Positions 10,701 through 20,000 of a stretch of DNA of 64,000 bases are shown one piece after another (position 1 is the first letter of the stretch; each line of letters starts with the position of its first letter). This stretch comes from a virus. The stretch lies in IMG/VR virus record IMGVR_UViG_3300025913_000022, positions 62,001-126,000 of that record. The stretch is one strand, 5' to 3'. Made by a program: the position numbers and the translations under genes. Under the pieces are notes generated by a model. That model saw only the letters and a program-made list of their open reading frames with translations. It was not told the origin of the DNA and did no database searches.

Positions 10701-13700
10701 TAGATTATGCTTTACGAAATTTTGGTGACGTTGAAAATATTTCAAAAAATAAAGAAGATGCTGGAGTAATCGGTTATCACTTGTTCAAATCAGAATTTTT
10801 AGGTGAAGATTTACGTGATGAAATAAAAGAAGATCAGGAGTCAGAAAATCGTGAAGAAGAAGGTAAAAACTTTTATGATCGTGGAGGTAATGAATTATCA
10901 ATTTTTGATTTAGCTGCCCGTGAAATTCTTTATATGATTAAAGGTTTGCATAAAACAGACCCACAAGGAAAAATTGAATATAATAAATTAGGTTTACCGG
11001 AACTGGTTCCTTTCCGTGAAACAACTGCACATATCGCGAGAACTGTTCAAAATATTTCTACAGCTGAAAAAATGTATGATGCTTTGAAGAAAGAAGGTGA
11101 AAGCTTCCATCCAATAAATCAATTGTTAGGAAAGTTAGGTCCTGTTTCTTATCAGGGTCAAAGTGATGCTGAGGTAGATAACTGGACTAAATTCTGGCAA
11201 ACATTTAATAAGTATCGAATTCCTCTTGTTCAAATGAATATGAATGAGGTTAGGAAAGATGAAGATGGTAAAGAAATTCCTGTTCGATATGAAGTTAAAA
11301 TTGGTAATGCAAATGCAGATTTCAGAAAGGTAGGTCAGAGATGGGAAGCGGAGTTTGCTATCGTTCAAAATAATCCCTATATCGCAAATGACGAACGTGG
11401 TAATTATCTGGACACCGAAAAGTTGTTGGGTAAATATCCTGATCGGAATTCGGTTAATGGTAAAGAGTTTGAATTCTTTAGAGACATGGGTATAAATTTA
11501 AAGAATACCAATGTAGTTAAAAAGGCTTTAGAGGATGCTGTAAGTAAAGGAGAAATTAAAGCTCAAGGATTCTATGATAATTTGAATAAACTTAAAGAGA
11601 AGGGCGTAACTATCCGTAATTTAGGTATTATATCGTCAAGTAACGATAAGCTTGGCATCAAGGGTGAGGGTGGTAACTATAAAAAGTTACAGGAGCTACA
11701 GGGAAGATACTCTGATGAGCAATCCGACTTTATGGTGACGAATGCTGCCGGTGATCCTCAATCTGAGTTTTCACAGAACACAACCTTGACACAGTTTGTT
11801 AAAAAAATGAACGAGGCTTCTGATTGGCAGGAATTAATGCAGGATCCGGCATCTCAACATTGGAACTTCATAAAGAGCGAAAGAATCAACGCTCCTTTTA
11901 ACCCTTTTACTAAACGATCTATATGGATTAATTCCATGTTTAATTTTGCTGTGCCCGGGGGCATGCGAAAAGGTCCTAAATTAAATATTCAAAATTTAAG
12001 TGGTGTTACCCTTTTAAAAGACGGTGAAGCACAAGGTGAGGGTGTTATCTCAACAGATGCGGATGAGTACACTAAAATGATTTTGGATTTGCATTTGATG
12101 GTTGAAAAAGGAATGCCCGAGCTACCACGACATGCAGGTAAAAAAACATCATTATCGGTATTTGTAGGAAATGGTGGATTATATGTAGATACTGATAAAT
12201 TTATTGATTTAGATAATCGTAATGTAGGGATGTCTGAAGCAGTTGATATGATATTTCCTTATTTAAAATCAGAACTTGAAAGGGTTAAAGAATGTCGTAC
12301 ATTAAGTAATTCGGTTCAACAGTATGATTTTGATTATTTAAAAAGAGGTTCGAAATTAGTTTACTTTGATTATTTAACTGATGAATTAAAAGATCAGTTG
12401 TATGGTTTCACCGGTGATGTTGATTCTTTTTTTGAAACTGAAGATGGTGTGGAATTAGCTAGAAGGGCTAAAAACCAAATGGCAGATTATTTCCAAAAGA
12501 AGTATGAAGAAAATAAATCAAAATTAAAACAAGCTCAGTATGTATCTTCAAGTTTGATAAATGATGTTAGAAATACTGCTGTTAAAAAAGGAGTGCCTGC
12601 TAAGTATATCACAGATATTGCTTTGATTGATGCAATTGTGCGATCATTTACATTGAATGCTTGGATACACAATATGGAATCAACAGTGGTGCTATATGGT
12701 GATATCGCTTTATATAAAGATTTTCATAAAAGAAATGCTGCTATAAATTCTACAGGAGATGTTTTAAGAACAGATAAAGAATTTATTGATTATCTGAATA
12801 AATCAAAAGAAGAAGGTGGATTTGGTGGAAAAATGTTTGCAGCTACGCGAGGAGTTTCTCAAGAAAATCGTTTGTATAATGGTATATTAAATACAGCGAT
12901 TATGGAAGATGTAGAAGTTGCTTCTGTATATCACGATGAATATAATAAAGCAATCAAGTCTCCTGTAATAGATGCAAAATATGGAGATAAAGGAGTTAAT
13001 GAAGCTGATGCTGCAGCATTTGTTGCATTTGATTCATATCGACTTTTTAGAAAATCTTTAAGTAAGTGGTCTAATGAGCAGGAAAGAATGTATCAGAAAA
13101 TCGTTAAAGGTGAATCTATAAATCCATCTGAAGTAACAGAAACTTTCCCTACAGTTAAAATGGGTTACGATGGTCCTATACAAAATGCTCACTTGCCATT
13201 AGTGGCTCTGCATAAATTCGCTTTATTCCCACTAATTCCAACAGTTATCAAGGGAACTAATTTGGAGAAGCTGCATGATAAAATGATGCGTGAGGGTATA
13301 GATTATGCAACTTTTAAATCAGGATCTAAAGTAGCTACAATAGTTACAAAAGATAAACCAGATAAACTTTATACAGATAATAAGCTTCGTACTTTTAATG
13401 AAACACCTTTTACTCCAAACAGAGTATTTGCAGATTACCTTAAAGATCAAGTTGAAGTTTCTTCTAAGTTTAAAAAGAAAATTTCTTTTTTCTCTCAGTT
13501 AAGAAAATTAATTGATAACGGTTTAATGGAATCAGGTGTTCCTACGGATTTCAAATTAGCTTTAGATGTAAATCAACGTCGTGAAGACTGGGATAAACTA
13601 AGCGAGGCTGATAAAGTAAAAACATCAAAAAACTATTACTTACGTCAAAACTTTGTAAATAAACTTAAAGAGCTGGGTGAAGTAAAGAAGAGAGAATTGT

Positions 13701-16700
13701 TTCATGAGATGGGTTGGAAAATGGATAAAAACGGTAAACCAACCGGTGATATCAAACCATTGATGGAAGTGGTTTCTCGTGAGTTAAGTAGACGTGATCT
13801 GGCAGAACATGAAATAGGTTTTATTCAAATATTACCTAATGGTAAATTAAAACACAGTTTAGATTTATCGCAGTCTTCAGATAAAATTGAAGCAGTGTTA
13901 ATGGCTATTGTAAACAAACGTTTAGTTCGTTATAAAGTTAACGGAGAGCAGCTTGCTCAAGTGTCGGCAGCAGGGTTTGAAAATCTTTCTTTTGCTTATG
14001 GTCCTGAACGTAAATTTGAAAAACCAACAGCTGAAGATTTAGCTAAATACGGAACAAATGATTTACCTACATATCATATAGGATCTAACGGTAAAATATC
14101 TGCAGCTAAAGTAAAAATAGCAATCCAAGGTGACTTTAAAAAACTGTTGGGTCTTCCTGAAGTCGAACAAAAGGCTTTTTCGAGTGGCATTTCACGTAGG
14201 GAAGCTTTAAACGATTTATTGAAGGACGAGAACTGGTTGAATACAGGAGATAACCGTAAGATGGTTACAATGACCGGGGCACGTATTCCTACACAGGGAA
14301 TCAACTCTATGGAGTTTTCGGAGGTATATGAATTCCTTCCGGAAGAAGCGGGTAACATAATTATAGCGCCTACTGAGATTACCTCAAAATCTGGTACCGA
14401 TTTTGACTATGACAAGTTACCGATGATGATGCCTAACATAGCAATTGTCAACAATAGAATAGCTTTAGCTAAACAGTATACTCAGAAGGAAGCTAGGGAG
14501 ATGTATGATACTTTGTTGAAGTATAAAATCAATGAGGCTACCCTTAATGGTTTAGACAAAAATGAAGTCTTTTCATTGATGAAACCGGGGGTTTTCTTTG
14601 AGTTTGAGCAGGCAATGATTAGGTTGTTTGGTGATTCTTATATGGAGGACCTTAAAGCAATTGTTAAAGAAGATTATAAAATTCCTGAATTTGAGGAATT
14701 CTTTGAGCGTTTAAACGGTACAAAAGCTATCGAGAATCAAATTATTACAGCTATACGTGAAATATTAGAGCAGCCTGAAAATCTAGGTAATTTAATAAGA
14801 CCTAACGATACAGATTTGGTTAAACCTTTAGCAGATCAAATGAAGCCTTTAGTTTCAGAATTTGACAGAAAACAGGGTGCAGGTTCGCATGTGCTGGAAT
14901 ACCTTTACAATTTAGCGGTCCATCAGGCAAATAGCGTTGGTAAAGATACTTTAGGTATAGGTGCGGTGGATAATACCTATAATACAATTTTTAATGGTGT
15001 AGGTGCTTATTTGAATCCGCAGTATAAAATCGGTAATGCTAAGCAATCATATAGAACAGAGTTATTGTTACCGCATAATAAATTAATGGTTAAAGGAAAA
15101 CCTGTGGTATCTCTTTCGGGTTTAAAAGATGCAGCTAATGAAAATAGTATTTCTGAAATTATATCTCAGCTAATAAATGGTTGGGTGGATGTAGAGAAAG
15201 ATGATTGGATTAGTAATATCCAAGGTAATAAACAATTGGCACCAATCATGTTGTATTTGATACAAGCAGGTGTTCCTTTGAAATCAGTTGTTTATTTTAT
15301 TTCACAACCATTGGTTAGGGAGTATGTAAAACAACAAAAACTTTCTAAAAGTACTTTCGCAAAACCTTTAGGAAAAGCGCCGGCTAATCCTTTATGGTAT
15401 AGAAGAAAAGCTTTAATGAGTGTATTGGAAAATCCTACTTTTGGTTTTGATATAGAAAAAAATAAAGATGGAAACATAACAAATAGCACTTTATATAAAA
15501 GCACTTTGCGTTATGCAGAAGGTATAAAAGATTTTTCTGAAAAAGAACTTTTTGATGGTATTAAAAATAAAACAGGAGAATATACAGATAGAGAAAAAGC
15601 GGCATTTCTTCATTTTATAGAAGTTGAAAATATTACCAAAAAGCTTCTGGAGTTAAAAATGGCAACTAACGTTGATACCAAACCGACTAGAACACTTCAC
15701 GAAGCACAAGCTAAAGTACTTCAGGTTAATAAATTAAAAGGTGATAACGCTGTTCCGGGAGAGCTTATAGATAAGATATTAAATAATTCAGCTGTAGGTG
15801 CTTTTTATACACAAGAATTTGCACTTGATTTATTTGGTAAATTATTTCCTATAAAAAACAACAATGAAGTAAATGAGTTTATTGCATCTGTGCCTTTCGG
15901 TGAAACATTATCTTCTTTATTTTCTACACAAGAACAATTTGTAGAAGCTTTTAGAAATGATTTGATGAGTTATATTTTTCAAAATCAGGTCCGTCAGTTT
16001 GATCTTGACAAGGTTGATAAGAAACAAATAACTAAAGATTTTGAAGATCGTATTTATACTACAGAAGAGTATGAGAAAAAAGGTTTAGCTAAACTTAATG
16101 ATAATACTTTTTTACTTGCTAAAGAGTATGGGCACTTTGTTTCAGAACGTGATTCTTTGCGTAGTTTAAATGATGAAAAATCTGTAGAAAATGATTTTGA
16201 CTATATAAACTTATTAAACAAAAACACCTTTAATCCTAAAAATAAAAAAGAAGGTGAAAGTATTCAGGATTTTGAAGTTCGCATTAAAAAACTTTCTTAT
16301 GAAGAATGGCTACGTGATAAAGCTCTTGATAATATATTGAACCCTTGGAAGTTATTTAAGTCTCATAGTAGCTATGCTGATCAATTTGTTCGCATAAGAA
16401 AACAGTATCCTAATTTAATTGATGATTACTCATTAATGAGAAATTTACAATTTAAAACAGGTCCTGCTGGCTACCGTAACTTAAAACTTAGTACAACAAA
16501 AATCGATGCTGATACAATAGAAGTATATCATGAAAACTTACAGAATTTATCTAACAAGTCTGTAATCAAAGTTAGTGATCCTGTAGCGAATGAATATATA
16601 AGTAACTTCTTTAGTAAGTTTCCTTTGGTTTCTTTTATGCAATCTGGGCAAAATATTAAATCTGCTTTCTCTTTGGGTCGTATAGTTCCTCAAGATACTT

Positions 16701-17008
16701 TTTTAAGAATCATGGAACAGCCTGTTAAAGAATGGATTGATAAAATAAGTCCTTCTGTATTGGTAGATTTCTACGATAAATTTTTAGTAGAAAATGCTAA
16801 CAAAGCTCAGAGAATAAGAAGTAAAGATTATCTTAGCGATGCGACATTAGATAAACCAAAAGTGTTGCATAAAGGTGATCAACTTAGTATTTTTGATGAA
16901 GAAAACCTGAGTGAAAGTACAGAGAGGAAGATAAAAATGGAAGCAGAAATTGTGAAACCGGTAACAGATGGTGATGTTCAAGATTTTTTAAACCAATGTA
17001 ATGTATAA
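7739..17008 (+). CDS. Virion RNA polymerase of crAss-like phage type, 3089 aa
   Basis: The key signature is DFDYD at residues 2221-2225, within SGTDFDYDKLP. It corresponds to the Mg-binding DxDxD motif of the crAss-like virion RNA polymerase (solved for Cellulophaga phage phi14:2), a single-chain enzyme with two double-psi beta barrels. Upstream, a segment around residues 1800-1870 (HLPLVALHKF, LIPTVIKGTN, ATFKSGSKVA) also looks like this family. The N-terminal third carries HEAWH at 731-735, followed by E780/E781 in VEEYLAEDF, the HExxH...E pattern of a zinc metallopeptidase. The size is well above that of the phi14:2 enzyme, and the extra length is mostly N- and C-terminal to the core. It shares ATGA with the upstream gene and overlaps the downstream one by eight bases. 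Likely role: packaged polymerase that transcribes early genes after injection. Confidence 0.85.
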   Translation: MINCAISKEQQQALYSIIYGDLLKNPESFSVENYIRGIYSMINAASNNSNMALDYARLVPHYLKIAASRNFDIDDFLLDKVDPKILNNLRREFNDDIKNVEKYITGEKDVLQDLKEIEQEVQNESLSTVKQEEIPEPLPAATPIETSLLLSDNSYETPYKEAEEISPDLKMYSDLKRRIINNVQEDGSAVIPEVGRVWLRVMSTTSIEEKHMTPDTVKLIQQATEKRKAEILDAHNKGAAVFVTRGDGELIYFDKEGKATFSDNGKPAYYTFINPKVDDKGEIIVQNWQKEIIDNISKNQRISKEEARAVFVRQLKTFKAIREYVNKNPKDNSVKLNLTGGYLGRLAKPLGDQKNNLSAFNFKDTIFFPRQGVEAKGEKNNRYYFDFQGVSGVPIERPQFTPDLATKLSSVLFDPLKIETPMGLVNISIPERIQLFKQFVLTGADRIGIFPDNSGTGITLKKFGRKIEGKTQDELKQIVTDYLTRLVPTREITSEQAKGKTIVDNLDNPVLGQVYKHTNDKNAERFFVIEPVRQNIVNDLLKSNEYTDFDIKDGIIKSTKKPYSEYIRNNFFINYPLHLDGDGNLQTLNAYFNFQVSNEEKNKAEGKDIRKEIVEKAKTETPKESGVLAPVTTAQKTVEVMKAMSARDKLIKLKRDNPDKFNKLFGQKTLEATLEQIDEAKNWYEAHPLSSHFPFEQAFNMVNIDNPNSIATWQMNGITLFKGADYSDLYHEAWHGFTQSFLTQDQKSDLYNEVRRKSGSFTDYNGNRVLFSNAKDLQVEEYLAEDFREYMLKGQKSEKGASSRNNIFQKIWNFLKTLFGVNNVSEIALDEKANKTIKDLYEKLRVGDLNDFTFAVENRNYDTLNKGIQRINREEPEASLNYENSKLIFDTVDSLFSEAADIFNSGLTESESLEKASLESKVDKSPAENGRLQELKGQQTYKYASTLFNTVGGLQAAYSHAQLRLAEQRNQLAEKEVTPEIQSKIDLLDYALRNFGDVENISKNKEDAGVIGYHLFKSEFLGEDLRDEIKEDQESENREEEGKNFYDRGGNELSIFDLAAREILYMIKGLHKTDPQGKIEYNKLGLPELVPFRETTAHIARTVQNISTAEKMYDALKKEGESFHPINQLLGKLGPVSYQGQSDAEVDNWTKFWQTFNKYRIPLVQMNMNEVRKDEDGKEIPVRYEVKIGNANADFRKVGQRWEAEFAIVQNNPYIANDERGNYLDTEKLLGKYPDRNSVNGKEFEFFRDMGINLKNTNVVKKALEDAVSKGEIKAQGFYDNLNKLKEKGVTIRNLGIISSSNDKLGIKGEGGNYKKLQELQGRYSDEQSDFMVTNAAGDPQSEFSQNTTLTQFVKKMNEASDWQELMQDPASQHWNFIKSERINAPFNPFTKRSIWINSMFNFAVPGGMRKGPKLNIQNLSGVTLLKDGEAQGEGVISTDADEYTKMILDLHLMVEKGMPELPRHAGKKTSLSVFVGNGGLYVDTDKFIDLDNRNVGMSEAVDMIFPYLKSELERVKECRTLSNSVQQYDFDYLKRGSKLVYFDYLTDELKDQLYGFTGDVDSFFETEDGVELARRAKNQMADYFQKKYEENKSKLKQAQYVSSSLINDVRNTAVKKGVPAKYITDIALIDAIVRSFTLNAWIHNMESTVVLYGDIALYKDFHKRNAAINSTGDVLRTDKEFIDYLNKSKEEGGFGGKMFAATRGVSQENRLYNGILNTAIMEDVEVASVYHDEYNKAIKSPVIDAKYGDKGVNEADAAAFVAFDSYRLFRKSLSKWSNEQERMYQKIVKGESINPSEVTETFPTVKMGYDGPIQNAHLPLVALHKFALFPLIPTVIKGTNLEKLHDKMMREGIDYATFKSGSKVATIVTKDKPDKLYTDNKLRTFNETPFTPNRVFADYLKDQVEVSSKFKKKISFFSQLRKLIDNGLMESGVPTDFKLALDVNQRREDWDKLSEADKVKTSKNYYLRQNFVNKLKELGEVKKRELFHEMGWKMDKNGKPTGDIKPLMEVVSRELSRRDLAEHEIGFIQILPNGKLKHSLDLSQSSDKIEAVLMAIVNKRLVRYKVNGEQLAQVSAAGFENLSFAYGPERKFEKPTAEDLAKYGTNDLPTYHIGSNGKISAAKVKIAIQGDFKKLLGLPEVEQKAFSSGISRREALNDLLKDENWLNTGDNRKMVTMTGARIPTQGINSMEFSEVYEFLPEEAGNIIIAPTEITSKSGTDFDYDKLPMMMPNIAIVNNRIALAKQYTQKEAREMYDTLLKYKINEATLNGLDKNEVFSLMKPGVFFEFEQAMIRLFGDSYMEDLKAIVKEDYKIPEFEEFFERLNGTKAIENQIITAIREILEQPENLGNLIRPNDTDLVKPLADQMKPLVSEFDRKQGAGSHVLEYLYNLAVHQANSVGKDTLGIGAVDNTYNTIFNGVGAYLNPQYKIGNAKQSYRTELLLPHNKLMVKGKPVVSLSGLKDAANENSISEIISQLINGWVDVEKDDWISNIQGNKQLAPIMLYLIQAGVPLKSVVYFISQPLVREYVKQQKLSKSTFAKPLGKAPANPLWYRRKALMSVLENPTFGFDIEKNKDGNITNSTLYKSTLRYAEGIKDFSEKELFDGIKNKTGEYTDREKAAFLHFIEVENITKKLLELKMATNVDTKPTRTLHEAQAKVLQVNKLKGDNAVPGELIDKILNNSAVGAFYTQEFALDLFGKLFPIKNNNEVNEFIASVPFGETLSSLFSTQEQFVEAFRNDLMSYIFQNQVRQFDLDKVDKKQITKDFEDRIYTTEEYEKKGLAKLNDNTFLLAKEYGHFVSERDSLRSLNDEKSVENDFDYINLLNKNTFNPKNKKEGESIQDFEVRIKKLSYEEWLRDKALDNILNPWKLFKSHSSYADQFVRIRKQYPNLIDDYSLMRNLQFKTGPAGYRNLKLSTTKIDADTIEVYHENLQNLSNKSVIKVSDPVANEYISNFFSKFPLVSFMQSGQNIKSAFSLGRIVPQDTFLRIMEQPVKEWIDKISPSVLVDFYDKFLVENANKAQRIRSKDYLSDATLDKPKVLHKGDQLSIFDEENLSESTERKIKMEAEIVKPVTDGDVQDFLNQCNV

Positions 17009-20000
17009 AAGTATTTGTGATATAAGAGAACATGAGCCAGCGTTTGTTACGTTGGAAGCTCAGTTAATAGATAAATTAGGTCCAGAAAAAGGAACCTATG
17101 AAGCTGCGCGAGATTATCTGGAATATCAAGAGGTTAGACCTTTTGATGATGTTTTAGATAAGCTGAAGGATGAAATTTTTTCACCTTATGCTGAAATCTT
17201 AAAACAATCAAATCCTGCAAAAGCACCAGTAACTGTTGATTCTAAAAAAGCAAGTGTTGTAGCTGAACCTATAAATAAAGAAGCTTTGGATCAATTTAAA
17301 GCTGAGGTAAAACTTAATAAAAAAGAAGTGAGTGGTTTGCAAAAAGCAATGATTAATAAGAGAGTTGTTAAAGCTAATGGTAAGTTGGCTACTTCTTTTT
17401 ACATTAAATATAAACAGGTAGGTCAAGCTGATTTATATACTTGGGAAGTTTTAGATTATGGTAAAAAGAACCAACAGGTTATCGCATTTAATCGTCAAGA
17501 GTTATTGGCAGCAAGACAAGTTGATTTTGATAATAAGGAGCTAACTTCAGCTGAAACAACCAATACGCGCGCGATTGAAATAGCTACTAAACTTGCAGAT
17601 ACTTTATCTGGGCAAACAGGAATTGCTTATAAAATTATAAATGAAAAGGAAGCAAAAGAAATAACTAAGGATGCTAAAAATCCTTGGGTGAATGAACCTG
17701 CCTTTTATGTGGGTTCTACTGTTTACTTTGTAGGAAATAATTTGACAACTAAAAATGCGCTACATGAATTTTCTCACCCTATTTTTAGAGCAATATCTGT
17801 AAGTAATCAGGAGTTATTTAAAAATCTATATAACGATCTTATAAAAACAAATGAGGGCGCTCGAATCGTGGAAAGCGTAAAGCAGAACTATCCTGATCTC
17901 GACATCAATGATAATTTGTTTGCAGAGGAGGTTTTAGTGCATGCTTTACAAAGTGTATCTGAAGATAAGAGACATGATGTGAAAGAGCCTAAAGGTTTTG
18001 CTAAAGCGATTCAGAATATATTATATTCTATCAAACAATTTTTACGTAAGGTATTTGGTCAACCGGTAAATGTAGCTAATCTCGATGTAGATACAACACT
18101 TGATCAGTTAGCTGATATGTTGGCTGCAGGTAAGAACTTTGATATTAAAACAGATTTAGTTAATCAGGATGATGTTACTGCTTATGTAAGAGATAATGAA
18201 ACTTATATAAATGATTTATTAAAAATTGATAAAGCAGAACTGGAAGCACTTACGAATAGTTTTTTTGATAAAGTTTCTAAACAAATTCAGAAAGTAAAAA
18301 ACAACGAGAATTATGCTGATATGTTGAACTTATTGGTTAATGAATATAAGACCGGTGAGCTTCAAAAAATGCGCGAAAATTTAAAACCTTATCAAACAAA
18401 GATATTGGAACGAATGGATGCATTAACAGATGAGGTAGAATATCAAAAAAGAAGTGCCTCTGCTTTATTAAATACCATGTTCCGTTTGCAAAATCTTACT
18501 GAAAAGGTAAGGGAGCAGCTTGTAGAAATTTCTAAAGATGTTGACAACAAAGATAATTTACAACGTGCTTTTTATTATAAACAACTTTTAGATTATTGGG
18601 ATGATTTTACCAAGGAGGCTGATGAAAATTTATCTAAAGTATTTATAGATGTGAATTCTCCTTTATCCAGATTAGTAGGTCAACTTGGTCAATCAATAAA
18701 ACGTTCTTATGATGTAATTGATTCTATTTATCAAAAAGGATCTAAAGATATTTTAATGGATGAACTTTCTTCATCTGCTAAAAAAATTGATGAAAAATAT
18801 ACAGAGATGCTTGCTACTTTAAGAACAAAGAATGCGCCTCAAAATATCATAGACAAATTAAATAAAGAATACGAAGAAGCTAAAATTACTCCGGATAAAA
18901 TTGAAAAAGCTTTGAAAGGTCAGTTGAAGGATGCTAATGCAATAAGTTCTTTCTTGGAGGGTTATGGTTACAATACAGATCCTGTAGTAGGAGGTTTAGC
19001 GTTGTATGTAAAAAACAACATGACCGATGTATTAATTAAGTCTCAAAGAAAATTCAATGATTTTGCTGATGAGATGAAACCTTTGTTAGAGGCTGTAGGT
19101 TATAATCCTAACAATGTGGGAGAGCTGGGTAAACAAATTGGTTACAAAGATAAAGTAGGTTACACCGACGAAAATGGTGATTTTAAAGTACGTGAGGTTT
19201 GGAGATTTTTAAATAAGTTTAAAGGAAGTGATTTAGTTGAAGATGAGTATCGTTATAAAATAAAAACAGCTTCAGATAAATATGCAGAATCAGGTAGCGA
19301 AGAAGATAAAAAAGCTTTATACGATTTGCAATCAGAATGGAAAAATCATCGTACCGATTACTGGCATCAAGAATACGTTCCGCAATTTTATGAAAGATAT
19401 AATCTTTTAGAAAAAGATGATATAGGTAAAGAGGCAGCGATGCTTCGTGATAATGTTTATGATGAAATGCGTCAGCTTACGGAATCTCCAACATCTGCGA
19501 TGGATGATTTACAAGTATCTGATCAATTGGAAGAATTACACCGTCAGTTACGTCATTTAAAAGATGTGCGTGATGAGGGTGGTAGAATGAAAACAGGAAA
19601 AGATTTAGCAATTGCAGAACGATTAAAAGAATTTGATGAAGCAACTAAAGACTTTTATGAATGGAAAGAAATTCCGGATGCTTTTAAAAATGCATTAAGT
19701 GATTTTGAGCAAAAGTTAGTTAGTGAAGGTTATGAAAAAGGTAGTGATCAATATAAACTTTTACGCGAAGCTTGGTTAGAAAAAAATACTCGTCGTGTGG
19801 CTAAACAAGAATTCTGGGATGAGATGGGATCTATATCTACTAAGATAAAAGATTTATTGTCAAAGCTCCCTGTTAACGAACAAGCGAATTTAGATATATC
19901 AGGTGCATTGCAGGAAATCAAAGAAGTGATGACTGGGTATAAGGATGGTGAGGGTCAACCGGTGGGTGATGAAATGGACCCTGAGCGTTTGGAAATTATA

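Noticed and set aside
11380-14660. Segments of the polymerase gene with less AT-rich codon use as a sign of transfer
   Set aside because: The shift is gradual and coincides with likely conserved core regions, so selection on codons or protein sequence is a simpler reason.
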